Position numbers and translations under genes: made by a program. From Verrucomicrobiota bacterium (GTDB taxonomy: Bacteria; Verrucomicrobiota; Verrucomicrobiia; Limisphaerales; VHDF01), in assembly GCA_016871495.1 (NCBI GenBank), contig VHDF01000009.1, forward strand, positions 1 through 64,000: a DNA stretch of 64,000 bases, written 5' to 3'. Below the pieces are notes generated by a model. It was not told the DNA's origin, made no database searches, and saw only the letters and a program-made list of their open reading frames with translations. Position 1 is the first letter of the stretch. Each line of letters opens with the position of its first letter. Shown piece by piece: positions 18,178-28,612 of the stretch.

Positions 18178-18211
18178 ACACTTGGACGATGAAGCATGAG
18201 GAGTGAAACAG

Positions 18212-21200
18212 CTAATCGATGAAAACAAATTCATTCGCACTGAGCAAGAGCTGGCAATAGCGCCCCAAACGTTCCGACGGGTTCGTCCCCGTGAGTTGTT
18301 CCCGGCCGATGTCGAGTTCCTCGCTCGTTGGCGCCCGCCCCAGGGTCAAGCGGTAGGCCTCCCGGATTTGAGTCTCGGCATCGGTCGCCGTGGTCCCAAG
18401 CAGGATGCGCTGAGCCAGTGCTTCCGCCTGTTGCCGGGAGAAAGGATCGTTGAGGAAAAAGAGAGCTTGGGGAGCGACGATCGAGTCACCTCGCTTCTCC
18501 ACGACCGCACTACAGTCCGGCCCATCGAAGACGGAAGCGAATCCCGAGGATGTCCCCGTTCGGACGGACATCATGTAGAGTGTGCGCCGCGGGAGCAATT
18601 CATCCCGAAAAGCCTCGCCACCCTGCCTGGAATGGAGCCGGTTTGCGACGTAAAGCAGGCTGTCCCGGAGTGATTCCGCGTCCAAGCGCCTGCGTGGCAT
18701 CCGGCCCCAGAGTTGGTTTTCCGGATCGGCTGCCAGGGTTTCCGGTGCGGCGCGGCTGCTTTGTTGGTAAACGGAGGAGAGCATGATGAGGCGGTGGATG
18801 GCTTTGATGGACCAGCCGGACTCCATGAAACGCACCGCGAGATGATCCAGGAGTTCCGGATGGGAGGGACGGTCACCTTTTTCGCCGAAGTTGGTCGTGG
18901 TGCGGACGATGCCTTCCCCAAAATGATGCTGCCAGATTCGATTTACCGCGACGCGAGCCGTGAGAGGGTTTTGGGTGCTGGCAATCCATTCCCCCAGGGG
19001 CAGGCGGCCGCTCCCTTCCGTGATGACCGGTGGCGGGTGATTCGAGAGAACTTTCGGAAAGCCACGAGGCACGACCTTGCCTGGGTTCTTGGGATTCCCT
19101 CGAAGTGAGATTGGGGCATCTCTGAACCCCTCGTGCTTCGTGCCCACGGGGCCGCCGTCCTGAACGACGACCGCTTGTGGAACGGTGGCAGGAATGGACT
19201 TCCGAAGCGTGTGGAGTTGCTCGCGTGCCTGCACGAGCCGACGCGCTGACTCGGATTCCATCAAAGCCTCGCGCTCGCCCGCATCGAGCCAGTACGGACC
19301 CTGTGGAGAGCTCAACTCGTCGGCCAGTCGGGCGACGGGATCAGGCGGGGACGGCCCCCGGCCGTTGGGATCGACCCAGGCATCGAAAAGCTCCTTCTCC
19401 ACCTCCGCCCGGTCGTGCTCGTCGAGGGGCCGGTTGTAAACGCGAAGTTCTGCCAGATCGCCCCGAAACTTGGCGCTGTTGCCAGAGCCTGGTCCGCCAA
19501 TGCGCAACGATTTGATCTCGGGATCTGAGGAAACCCCGTCCACAGCACTGTTTTTCCCCGCATCCAAGCCTTGACGATGCAGGGTCGTGCCAAGAGGGCC
19601 CCAGGACAAACTTGCGATTTCGAAGCCGGCATTCGTTTTCGCATCACTGATGACATCGCCATGGGCGCCGTGCTTTCGCACAATCGCATGCAGGCCACCC
19701 CCTGGCGTGGGCATCAGGCCAATGCCATGCTTCCCGGAACTGGAATCTTCCCAGCCGATCAGGCGCTGTCCGGAAGTGGAGGCGTCAGCGATGCGAAAGA
19801 CTGCAAACAGGCTGCCCGCAGGGGGAACGGTCAAAGGAGCTTCCAGCCCTTCGTTGCCCGTGAAACGCAGGACCGGGCGACTCCTTCCGCCGACTTTGAG
19901 GTTCGTCTTAAGCGGGCCTCGGGCAGGGGCGGCGACGGCGGCAAACTTCACCGGAGAGCGACTGTGATTGGGCCACCACGTGACCCGGCCTTCGCCTGAA
20001 CTCGTCGGGTGCGCGTCGCTGGCTTGGAGTTTCAACAACTCGGAATGGCGATGGGATGGACGAGGAGTGCGGGAGGATTCGAGGCCCGTGAGCCGATCTC
20101 TTTGAACTGCGGCGAGGGCTCTTCCCACGGCGAACGCCGCGGCTTCGGCTCCCGATCGATCGATCGGCTCCTGGCCCGCCCGAGTGAGGGTGCGCTGCCA
20201 GGCGGTGAGTGCTTCCCAGCCCTGGCCAGGCTCACGGCCCGGGCGCTGCACGTCTGCCGTCTCCAGGAAGCTCCACGACCCTGTCGCTTGCGGATGGTCC
20301 CGGTGCGAGATTTCCAGCGGAGCGTGATCGGGTGTTTGGGTCACGTCATGGCGCAGATTCCAGACTCGCCCTGCCGGGGTTTGTTCGATCGTCCATTCCA
20401 CCAGCGCTGTCGGAGCTCCCGTGGCCTGCGGCAAGACCACCAAATCGAGACTGTCTCCGGACTGGAGGGTGATTTCGGCGAGATGCCCAAGGTTGAAAGC
20501 GGACTCCAACTTCGCGCTGCCACCGGCTGCGACCTGGAACGAAGCCAGTTCCTTCCGGCTGGACGCCGCTCGCAAATCGAGCGACACGACGAAACCCTTG
20601 CGAGCGGTGCTTGTCGCATCGGTGACGGAGCCGGTCCATCGCACGGTCATGTTCGTTGGGCTGGTCCAACGAAGGACCGCTCCACTCGATTGGGATGGCG
20701 TGAGCGCAACGCTGCGGGAGGGAAACTTTGCCCCATGGTGCTCAACCGTTTCCTTCCGAAGACTGACGTGGATGGCGGGGGTCGAGTTCGGGCGATGGCT
20801 CCAGCGGTGAAGCCCGGCCCATCCTCCCTCGTCGCGGGAGAACCAAGTGAACGCGCGATAGTCTCTCAAGCCCAGGTAATCGAGCCACTGGGTGAGGATT
20901 TTCGGGTGCAGCCCGTGCTCCCTGGCGAGCTCGGTCAAAGCTCGATCGGGAGCGTGAATGCTGCGGCTGACAAACTCCCAGCATGCGAGGAGATAGCGAG
21001 CGGTTTGCTCCGTGGCAATCCGATCGAGGCGGGTGGCAAATTCCAAATCCGTTTCGAGCTGGAGATTTTGAATTTGCTTCTCGAGCTCCGCCACGCGTTT
21101 TTTCCGGTCAGCCATACGTTCGACTTCGGCCCTGGGCAGGAGGGGAACACGAACGAGCGGAGTATTTCCGGGCACGGGACTGGGAATCAGCCGGGTGCTA

Positions 21201-21985
21201 AAAAAAATGCCGGCCAGCGCGTAGTAGTCTTCCATGGAGATGGGGTCGAACTTGTGATCATGACAGCGCGCGCAGCTGAGCGTGAGCCCCAGGAAGGCTC
21301 GGCCCACCACCTCGATCTGGTCGTTGACGTAGTCGGCGATCATCTGCTCCTTGTCGACATCACCCGGAACGAAATCCGCGATCGCCAGCATGCCGGTCGC
21401 GATCAGCGCCTGAGTGTCCATGAGCTCCGGGTCGGCTGGCTGGAGGAGATCCCCGGCGATTTGGTGGCGGATGAAATCCGGATAAGGCAAATCTCGGTTG
21501 TGGGCGTCGACGACCCAATCCCGATAACGCCACGCTTCTCGGAAATCGCTTTCCACGGGCAGTTGAATCAAGTCTCGGGCATCAGCGTAGCGGACGACAT
21601 CCAGCCAATGACGGCCCCATCGTTCGCCGTAAGCGGGCGAGGCGAGCAACCGATCGACTCTTTTGGCGAAAGCATCCGGTGAGTCATCGGCCAGAAAAGC
21701 ATCGATTTCTTGCGGGGTTGGCGGGAGCCCGATGAGGTCGTAGGTGGCGCGGCGGAGAAGGGTGCGCCGGTCCGCAGGCGGGGCTGGGGACAGGTTCTTT
21801 TTTTCGAGTGAAGCGAGGATGAAGGCGTCGATGGGAGTTTTGATCCAGCGATCCTCCTTCACGGCGGGCACCGGGGGCCGCTGGATGGGACGGAATGCCC
21901 AATGAAAAGCGGGTGGCACTGGGGAATCCTTTGGCTCGGCGGCCTGGAGAGCCAGGAGGGTCAGCAGTGACACGATCATGACCAT
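18212..21985 (-). CDS. Secreted DUF1549/DUF1553 protein with an internal LamG-like domain
   Basis: The 1257-aa protein has a short N-terminal signal peptide (about 1-16). DUF1549 (PSD1) spans about 45-255 and includes TYDLIGLPPTPQEIDAF, SPAYGERWGRHWLDVVRYAD and a c-type heme-like C238-A-R-C241-H242. The middle holds a concanavalin/LamG-like beta domain (about 690-840, with AELRVYNRPLDEHD). C-terminal DUF1553 includes WIASTQNPLTARVAVNRIWQ, NFGEKGDRPSHPELLDHLA and RRRLDAESLRDSL. Unlike many family members it lacks the separate N-terminal PSCyt1 cytochrome domain. It is upstream of and co-oriented with its DUF1501 partner. The substrate is unknown. Confidence 0.87.
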   Translation of the reverse strand: MVMIVSLLTLLALQAAEPKDSPVPPAFHWAFRPIQRPPVPAVKEDRWIKTPIDAFILASLEKKNLSPAPPADRRTLLRRATYDLIGLPPTPQEIDAFLADDSPDAFAKRVDRLLASPAYGERWGRHWLDVVRYADARDLIQLPVESDFREAWRYRDWVVDAHNRDLPYPDFIRHQIAGDLLQPADPELMDTQALIATGMLAIADFVPGDVDKEQMIADYVNDQIEVVGRAFLGLTLSCARCHDHKFDPISMEDYYALAGIFFSTRLIPSPVPGNTPLVRVPLLPRAEVERMADRKKRVAELEKQIQNLQLETDLEFATRLDRIATEQTARYLLACWEFVSRSIHAPDRALTELAREHGLHPKILTQWLDYLGLRDYRAFTWFSRDEGGWAGLHRWSHRPNSTPAIHVSLRKETVEHHGAKFPSRSVALTPSQSSGAVLRWTSPTNMTVRWTGSVTDATSTARKGFVVSLDLRAASSRKELASFQVAAGGSAKLESAFNLGHLAEITLQSGDSLDLVVLPQATGAPTALVEWTIEQTPAGRVWNLRHDVTQTPDHAPLEISHRDHPQATGSWSFLETADVQRPGREPGQGWEALTAWQRTLTRAGQEPIDRSGAEAAAFAVGRALAAVQRDRLTGLESSRTPRPSHRHSELLKLQASDAHPTSSGEGRVTWWPNHSRSPVKFAAVAAPARGPLKTNLKVGGRSRPVLRFTGNEGLEAPLTVPPAGSLFAVFRIADASTSGQRLIGWEDSSSGKHGIGLMPTPGGGLHAIVRKHGAHGDVISDAKTNAGFEIASLSWGPLGTTLHRQGLDAGKNSAVDGVSSDPEIKSLRIGGPGSGNSAKFRGDLAELRVYNRPLDEHDRAEVEKELFDAWVDPNGRGPSPPDPVARLADELSSPQGPYWLDAGEREALMESESARRLVQAREQLHTLRKSIPATVPQAVVVQDGGPVGTKHEGFRDAPISLRGNPKNPGKVVPRGFPKVLSNHPPPVITEGSGRLPLGEWIASTQNPLTARVAVNRIWQHHFGEGIVRTTTNFGEKGDRPSHPELLDHLAVRFMESGWSIKAIHRLIMLSSVYQQSSRAAPETLAADPENQLWGRMPRRRLDAESLRDSLLYVANRLHSRQGGEAFRDELLPRRTLYMMSVRTGTSSGFASVFDGPDCSAVVEKRGDSIVAPQALFFLNDPFSRQQAEALAQRILLGTTATDAETQIREAYRLTLGRAPTSEELDIGREQLTGTNPSERLGRYCQLLLSANEFVFID

Positions 21986-22051
21986 GACGCGAGCCTCGAA
22001 GGCCGGGAGGAGATGTCAAGGCCGGCCTTTCATCGAAGGTGTGTCCCCGTG

Positions 22052-22176
22052 CATCCCGATGTTGTTGGTAGGGCGGGCCTGTCCGTGCCCGCCGCCCACT
22101 GGATGCAAAACATCATGCTCCGGCGGCGCGCCGGGACGGACGCGCCCTACCTGCATCACCGGCAACATCGGGATGC
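22052..22176 (+). repeat. Repeat family A, copy 1 (125-bp hairpin element)
   Basis: The ends are a perfect 14-bp inverted repeat, GCATCCCGATGTTG and CAACATCGGGATGC. An inner pair GGTAGGGCG / CGCCCTACC also folds. A nearly identical copy lies at 39982-40107. It contains no gene. Confidence 0.9.
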
Positions 22177-22213
22177 ACCGGGTGTGTCCCGGTGCATTTG
22201 CAAGGGGGCGGAG

Positions 22214-22359
22214 CGAGCCGTTCACGGCGCTTCCGCACGCGCCAACCTGCCGCGGCGATCTCCTCCCGTTCCATGGCCCGCCCTGGGTGGATGCCTTGGC
22301 CCTGACAGCATCCTTGCCTGTTGAACTTGCCTTGCCCCGTTGAAGACACGCCCTGAAGC
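22214..22359 (+). repeat. Repeat family D, copy 1 (about 146 bp)
   Basis: This stretch matches the reverse complement of 56813-56957, for example GCTTCAGGGCGTGTCTTCA, GGCGGGCCATGGAACGGG and GATCGCCGCGG in the same order. It includes a family C core at 22215-22230 with one mismatch. Weaker similarity continues to about 22410. It lies between the DUF1549 gene start and the MFS gene end; no gene is encoded. Confidence 0.8.
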
Positions 22360-22442
22360 GGCTTGAACGCCGCGCGCATCACTGATGATCTATGGATGCA
22401 CCGGGTGCGTCCAAAAGTTGAAAGGAGGACCCCGGCCTCCCT

Positions 22443-23672
22443 TCACCGGACACTCTTGTTTCCTTGCTTTGAGGGATCGCGGAAAAAGAGGAGGAACACC
22501 ACCAGCACTCCGACCGAGAGATACGCGGGAGTGAGCCAGATTTCTCTCCAGTGGTGACCGACGACCTGTCCGGTGGCGTCGGTGATCCCATGCATGGCCA
22601 GCACCTTGCCGGAAAGCATCGTGCCGACGAAGGCGCCCACGCCCCAAAGGATGAAGGCGATGAATCCCTGGCACGCCCCGCGGATGCGCTCGTTGGCCTC
22701 GTCGTCCACGTAGAGCTGTCCCGCGATGAATAAGAAGTCGTAACACACCCCGTGCAGCAGAATCGCCGCGAAAATGAGCGACGAGGAGAGTCCGGAGGCG
22801 TGGACGCTGCCCGCCAGGAAAAAGTAGCGCAAGACCCAGGCGAGAATGCCAAGAAAGATCGTCTTCTTGTAACCCAGCCGGTGCAGCATGACGGGCAGCA
22901 GGAACATGAAGATCACGTCGGAGACCTGAGCCAGTGTCATTTTCCCCGCGATGCCCTCCCATTTCATCTCCGTGAGATAGATGCCCATCATCACGAAATA
23001 GAAGTAGAGCGGAACGCAGATCAGGAACATGCAGAGGATGAAAATCGCGAACGAGCGTTTCCGGAGCAGGGCCAGCGCGTCGAGGCCGAGCAGTTCTCCG
23101 ACGCTCACGTTCGCGCCGGTCTTGCGCGGCGGGGTGTGCGGCAGCGTCAGCGCGAACCATCCGAAGAGGATCGAAACGCCGCCGCCCAGATACCACTGGA
23201 TCGTGGTCTGCTCTCCCTTGAGCGCGCTCAAGGCGAGGCCGCCGGCAATCCAGCCGACGGCGGAAAAAAGTTTCACGCGGGGGAAATCGGTCTTCGCGTC
23301 GGCCAGATGATGCAGTGCCAGAGAATTGCCCAGCGCCAGCGTGGGCGCGTAAAGCGCGCAGTAGAGGATCAGTGCGGGATAGAACGAACCGAAGGTCGCG
23401 GCCTTGGGCAGTGCGCACATGACCAGGCCGCCCAAGACGCCCAGGACGGCAAGCATTTTTTCCGACGCCACGAAACGATCGGCGATCAACCCCAAGAAAA
23501 ACGGCGAGATCATCGAGCCGATCGCGAACGCCCCGTAGGCCGCGCCAATTTCCTGCCCGCTGAACTTTAGCGCGGTGGCCAGATACGAGCCCATGCTGAC
23601 GTACCAGGATCCCCAGATGAAATACTGGAGGAAGTTGAACGCGGAGAGTTTGATTTTCAGCGAGGTTTGCAT
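22443..23672 (-). CDS. MFS permease, nucleoside:H+ symporter (NupG/XapB-like) family
   Basis: The 409-aa membrane protein has about twelve hydrophobic segments. The N-terminus (KLSAFNFLQYFIWGSWYVSMG) and the positions of its charged residues match the Nuc_H_symport group of the major facilitator superfamily. A cytoplasmic loop of about 20 residues follows helix 6. The ATG at 23672 is chosen because the open frame upstream to 23750 adds a non-hydrophobic, Gly-rich stretch unlike the family. Nucleoside uptake is the family's known activity; many verrucomicrobial paralogues are uncharacterised, so the substrate is uncertain. Confidence 0.82.
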   Translation of the reverse strand: MQTSLKIKLSAFNFLQYFIWGSWYVSMGSYLATALKFSGQEIGAAYGAFAIGSMISPFFLGLIADRFVASEKMLAVLGVLGGLVMCALPKAATFGSFYPALILYCALYAPTLALGNSLALHHLADAKTDFPRVKLFSAVGWIAGGLALSALKGEQTTIQWYLGGGVSILFGWFALTLPHTPPRKTGANVSVGELLGLDALALLRKRSFAIFILCMFLICVPLYFYFVMMGIYLTEMKWEGIAGKMTLAQVSDVIFMFLLPVMLHRLGYKKTIFLGILAWVLRYFFLAGSVHASGLSSSLIFAAILLHGVCYDFLFIAGQLYVDDEANERIRGACQGFIAFILWGVGAFVGTMLSGKVLAMHGITDATGQVVGHHWREIWLTPAYLSVGVLVVFLLFFRDPSKQGNKSVR

Positions 23673-24069
23673 CAGGGCGGGAATTCCGATGAGGCAAGCT
23701 GCTCCGGCGCTCCCGGGTTGAAGAAGTCCGCCGAACCGATGACGCCGCATGCCGCGAGCATGGCGTCGCTGAAGTGGCCGACCGAAGGGGCCCGACGAGC
23801 GTGTGGGGACGACGCCACCTGCCTGGCAGCATCTTCGCTCATGGCATGCGCCTCAGGTTGAACATTCTCGATGGGCCTGCGGGCCGGTTCAATCCCCAGT
23901 CCCGGGATGAGGACGCTGGATTGTTGCTGAAGGTTTTCGGTCTTCGTGCCGTTTCCTCAAGACTGCCGAACGTGGGAGGAAGGTTCCCGTCCGTCTGGAG
24001 GCGTTTCCTTTTGCGGGTTGATTGAGAATCTCGGGTCTGGAGTTGCTTTGGCCGGGGGACGGGGACCGA
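23673..24069. other. Intergenic region between the MFS start and the rho end
   Basis: About 400 bp upstream of the MFS gene and downstream of rho (both minus strand). No credible gene or member of the repeat families was seen. It must carry any promoter of the MFS gene; no convincing -35/-10 pair was found. Confidence 0.45.
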
Positions 24070-25884
<1,815 letters not shown>

Positions 25885-26038
25885 AATCTTTTAGGATCAA
25901 GTGTGCAAATTCAAATGTTCAAAAACTCTGACGAGGACTCCCCCACGGTCCAGATGGCATGCGCCTGCCCGGGCTCGGGAAGGGATCGATGTTTGACGCG
26001 GGACCGCTGGATAATCCGCGGCGGGGGGAGTCTTTCGA

Positions 26039-28210
26039 TCAATACGGCAAGGGGTGCTTGGCCGTGAGTTCATGAACACGCTGGCGCACCTTGCGGCTGG
26101 TGTCAACATTTTTGATGTCGAGCAACACTTCGCTGATCATGTCCGCAATGGCGGCCATTTCCGTTTCCCGCATGCCGCGCGTGGTGACAGCGGGCGTGCC
26201 GAGGCGGACGCCGCTGGCCTGAAAGGGAGAACGGGTTTCGAACGGAATGGTGTTTTTATTGACCGTGATGCCTGCCAGATCCAGCGCGGCCTGGCATTCC
26301 TTTCCGGTTAGATTGCGAGCTCCGACATCGACGAGCATGAGGTGATTGTCGGTGCCGCCGCTGACCAGTCGAAAACCATTGCGGGCCATGCCGTCGGCCA
26401 AGGCGCAGGCATTGGCGAGGATTTGCTTTTGGTAATCGAGGAACGAGGGTTGAAGCGCCTCGTGGAAGCAAACGGCTTTGGCTGCGATGACGTGCATGAG
26501 GGGGCCGCCCTGAATGCCCGGGAAGGCCTGAGAATCGATTTCCTTGGCATATTTCGCCTTGCAGAGGACCAGTCCGCCGCGCGGACCCCGCAACGTCTTG
26601 TGCGTGGTGGTGGTCACGAAATCCGCGTGCTCCACCGGACTGGGATGCAGGCCGACGGCGACGAGGCCTGCGATGTGGGCGATGTCGGCCAGCAGAAAAG
26701 CGCCGTTGTCCCGGGCGATTCGCCCCATGCGTTCGAAATCGATCACGCGAGGGTAGGCGCTGGCCCCCACGGTGATCATGCGGGGCTTGTGCTCGGCGGC
26801 CATGCGGGCCAGCAAATCGTAATCGATGCGCTCCCGCTCCCGATCCACTCCGTAGTGAACCACTTCGAAGAATCGACCCGAGAAATTGGCCTTGTTGCCG
26901 TGGGTCAAATGACCTCCGTGGCTGAGATCCATCGTCAGCAACTTCTCCCCCGGCTTGAGCACCGCGAAGTAAACCGCCATGTTGGCGGAGCTGCCCGAGT
27001 GGGGCTGAACGTTGGCGTGCTCGGCTTTAAAGAGCTGTTTGGCCCTGTCGATGGCGAGTTGTTCGGCTTGATCGACAAACTCGCAGCCGCCGTACCATCG
27101 TTTGCCGGGATACCCTTCGGCGTATTTGTTGGTCAGCACCGATCCCTGCGCCTCCATGACGGCAAGGCTGGTGAAATTCTCGCTGGCGATCAGCTCGATG
27201 TTCTCCTGTTGCCGTTTGCGCTCCTCGCGGATGACGCCGGCGATTTCCCGGTCGGCGGCGGCCAGGGAAAGGGCAACGCCAGGACCTGACTCAAGCTTGC
27301 CGACGCGGCGATCGTGGCGTCCGCCCTCCTCCCCGGTGGACAGAAAAGCGTCGACCATGCGGCAGGCTTCCTCTGGCGACACGGTGGAAGCCCCGAGACA
27401 CAGGACATTGGCATGGTTGTGCTGTCGGGCCAGGGCGGCCAGTTTTTCGGTCCAAGCCAGGGCGGCTCGGATCCCGGGGACCTTGTTGGCGGCGATGCTC
27501 ATGCCGATGCCGCTCGAACAAACCAGGATCCCGAAGGCGTGTTTTCCGGCGGCGACGGCTTCGCCGACGCGCCGGGCGAAATCAGGGTAATCGACGGCAT
27601 CCGCGGAAGTGGGGCCGAGGTCTTGGACCTCCACGCCACGGACGGCGAGGTGCGAGTGGAGTCGGGTTTTCAGGGCGAAGCCGGCGTGGTCAGCGGCCAG
27701 GGCAACGGACCCCGTCTGGCTCTGATGGCCTTGTGCGGATTGGGATTCCATCTTGGATTGTCGGATGAACTTGAGGATGCTGGAAAGGCTTTGTTCGATT
27801 TGGTCCCGGCACTCCGCATAGGTTCCGAAGGAACCACCGATCGGATCGGAAATATCCTTTTCGAATTCCTCCAGCGTTTCGTCGAAGTCGCGGAGCAGAA
27901 AGGTTTTCTCCGCCGCCTCGGGAAAGAGCGACACGATGGCGCGAAGATGTCCATGCGTCATGCCCAGGATCAGATGGGCTTGCTTGACCAGCTGGCCGGT
28001 AAGCATCCGGCTTCGGTGGCCGGTGATATCGATGCCCAGTTCGCGCAGCGCTTCCACGGCGTGCTGGCTGGGCCCGCAGCCGTCCATGGCGCTGACTCCC
28101 GCGGACAGGATTCGATAGTCCTCCTGGCCGCGCACCGCATGGCGGAAAAGCCCTTCCGCCATGGGACTGCGACAGATATTACCGGTGCAAACGAACAGGA
28201 TGGTTTTCAT
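26039..28210 (-). CDS. Three-enzyme fusion: LMW protein phosphatase - ribose-5-phosphate isomerase B - serine hydroxymethyltransferase
   Basis: One uninterrupted 723-aa frame carries three complete enzymes. Residues 1-155 are a low-molecular-weight protein phosphatase, with P-loop C8-TGNIC-R14-S and general-acid loop D122-P. Residues 168-300 are RpiB ([15 protein letters not shown], catalytic C231-[19 protein letters not shown]), which interconverts ribose-5-P and ribulose-5-P. Residues 316-723 are GlyA ([26 protein letters not shown] lysine K538 in [11 protein letters not shown]), which makes glycine and methylene-THF from serine. The linkers are short, about 12-16 residues. Start 28210 ([11 protein letters not shown]) is the native phosphatase start; frame upstream is repeat-derived. 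In Bacillus the same genes are neighbours (ywlE, rpiB, glyA). Confidence 0.9.
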   Translation of the reverse strand: MKTILFVCTGNICRSPMAEGLFRHAVRGQEDYRILSAGVSAMDGCGPSQHAVEALRELGIDITGHRSRMLTGQLVKQAHLILGMTHGHLRAIVSLFPEAAEKTFLLRDFDETLEEFEKDISDPIGGSFGTYAECRDQIEQSLSSILKFIRQSKMESQSAQGHQSQTGSVALAADHAGFALKTRLHSHLAVRGVEVQDLGPTSADAVDYPDFARRVGEAVAAGKHAFGILVCSSGIGMSIAANKVPGIRAALAWTEKLAALARQHNHANVLCLGASTVSPEEACRMVDAFLSTGEEGGRHDRRVGKLESGPGVALSLAAADREIAGVIREERKRQQENIELIASENFTSLAVMEAQGSVLTNKYAEGYPGKRWYGGCEFVDQAEQLAIDRAKQLFKAEHANVQPHSGSSANMAVYFAVLKPGEKLLTMDLSHGGHLTHGNKANFSGRFFEVVHYGVDRERERIDYDLLARMAAEHKPRMITVGASAYPRVIDFERMGRIARDNGAFLLADIAHIAGLVAVGLHPSPVEHADFVTTTTHKTLRGPRGGLVLCKAKYAKEIDSQAFPGIQGGPLMHVIAAKAVCFHEALQPSFLDYQKQILANACALADGMARNGFRLVSGGTDNHLMLVDVGARNLTGKECQAALDLAGITVNKNTIPFETRSPFQASGVRLGTPAVTTRGMRETEMAAIADMISEVLLDIKNVDTSRKVRQRVHELTAKHPLPY

Positions 28211-28302
28211 CAACGGTCGAACAGTGGCCAAGAAGTTGGGCGCGGGTCGAGGAATCGTCAACGGCGAAATCCCCCCGAGCTGCGAGGGCCGTGCATCCTG
28301 AA

Positions 28303-28484
28303 GTTGTCGGTCGTGTGGCGCAGGCTGCTCAGCCTGCCGTATCGCCGACGGCCCGTCGGGTGAAGAACGAGGCCCTTCCATGCTCTCCACGCGCCGGGTT
28401 CCCTCCGTCGCCCCGCAGGCTGGGCAGGCTGCGCCACAGCAGACAGGGCTGTCGGCGTGACCACGCAACCCGGTCACCGACAAC
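28303..28484 (+). repeat. Repeat family B, copy 1
   Basis: The 182-bp element is bounded by GTTGTCGGT and ACCGACAAC (9-bp inverted repeat). An inner pair, GTGGCGCAGGCTGCTCAGCCTG versus the complement of the block ending near 28435, matches at about 20 of 22 positions. Similar copies lie at 57058-57248 and 60113-60308. It occupies the divergent gap between the fusion gene and the MFS gene. Confidence 0.88.
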
Positions 28485-28612
28485 CTCTGGCTGCGTGCGT
28501 TATGATGGGGTCTTCCCCCTCAGAAACAATTTTTGTGGGTATCGAGAGCGTCGTCGAGCTTGTGCGGCGCCTGGAGCGTCCCTTAATCTCCGCGCGTCTC
28601 CTATCGAATCCC

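Noticed and set aside
20009-21682. Long plus-strand frame (557 codons) opposite the DUF1549 gene
   Set aside because: It is an antisense shadow of a well-supported coding frame; its composition is Arg/Gly/Ala-rich and it shows no domain.
22052-22176. Possible CRISPR repeats among the intergenic repeats
   Set aside because: The repeats are long, dispersed and hairpin-shaped; no regular short repeat-spacer array and no cas gene is present.
28211-28483. N-terminal extension of 91 residues on the phosphatase-RpiB-GlyA fusion
   Set aside because: The extra codons are the complement of repeat family B. The native phosphatase begins at [11 protein letters not shown] (28210).
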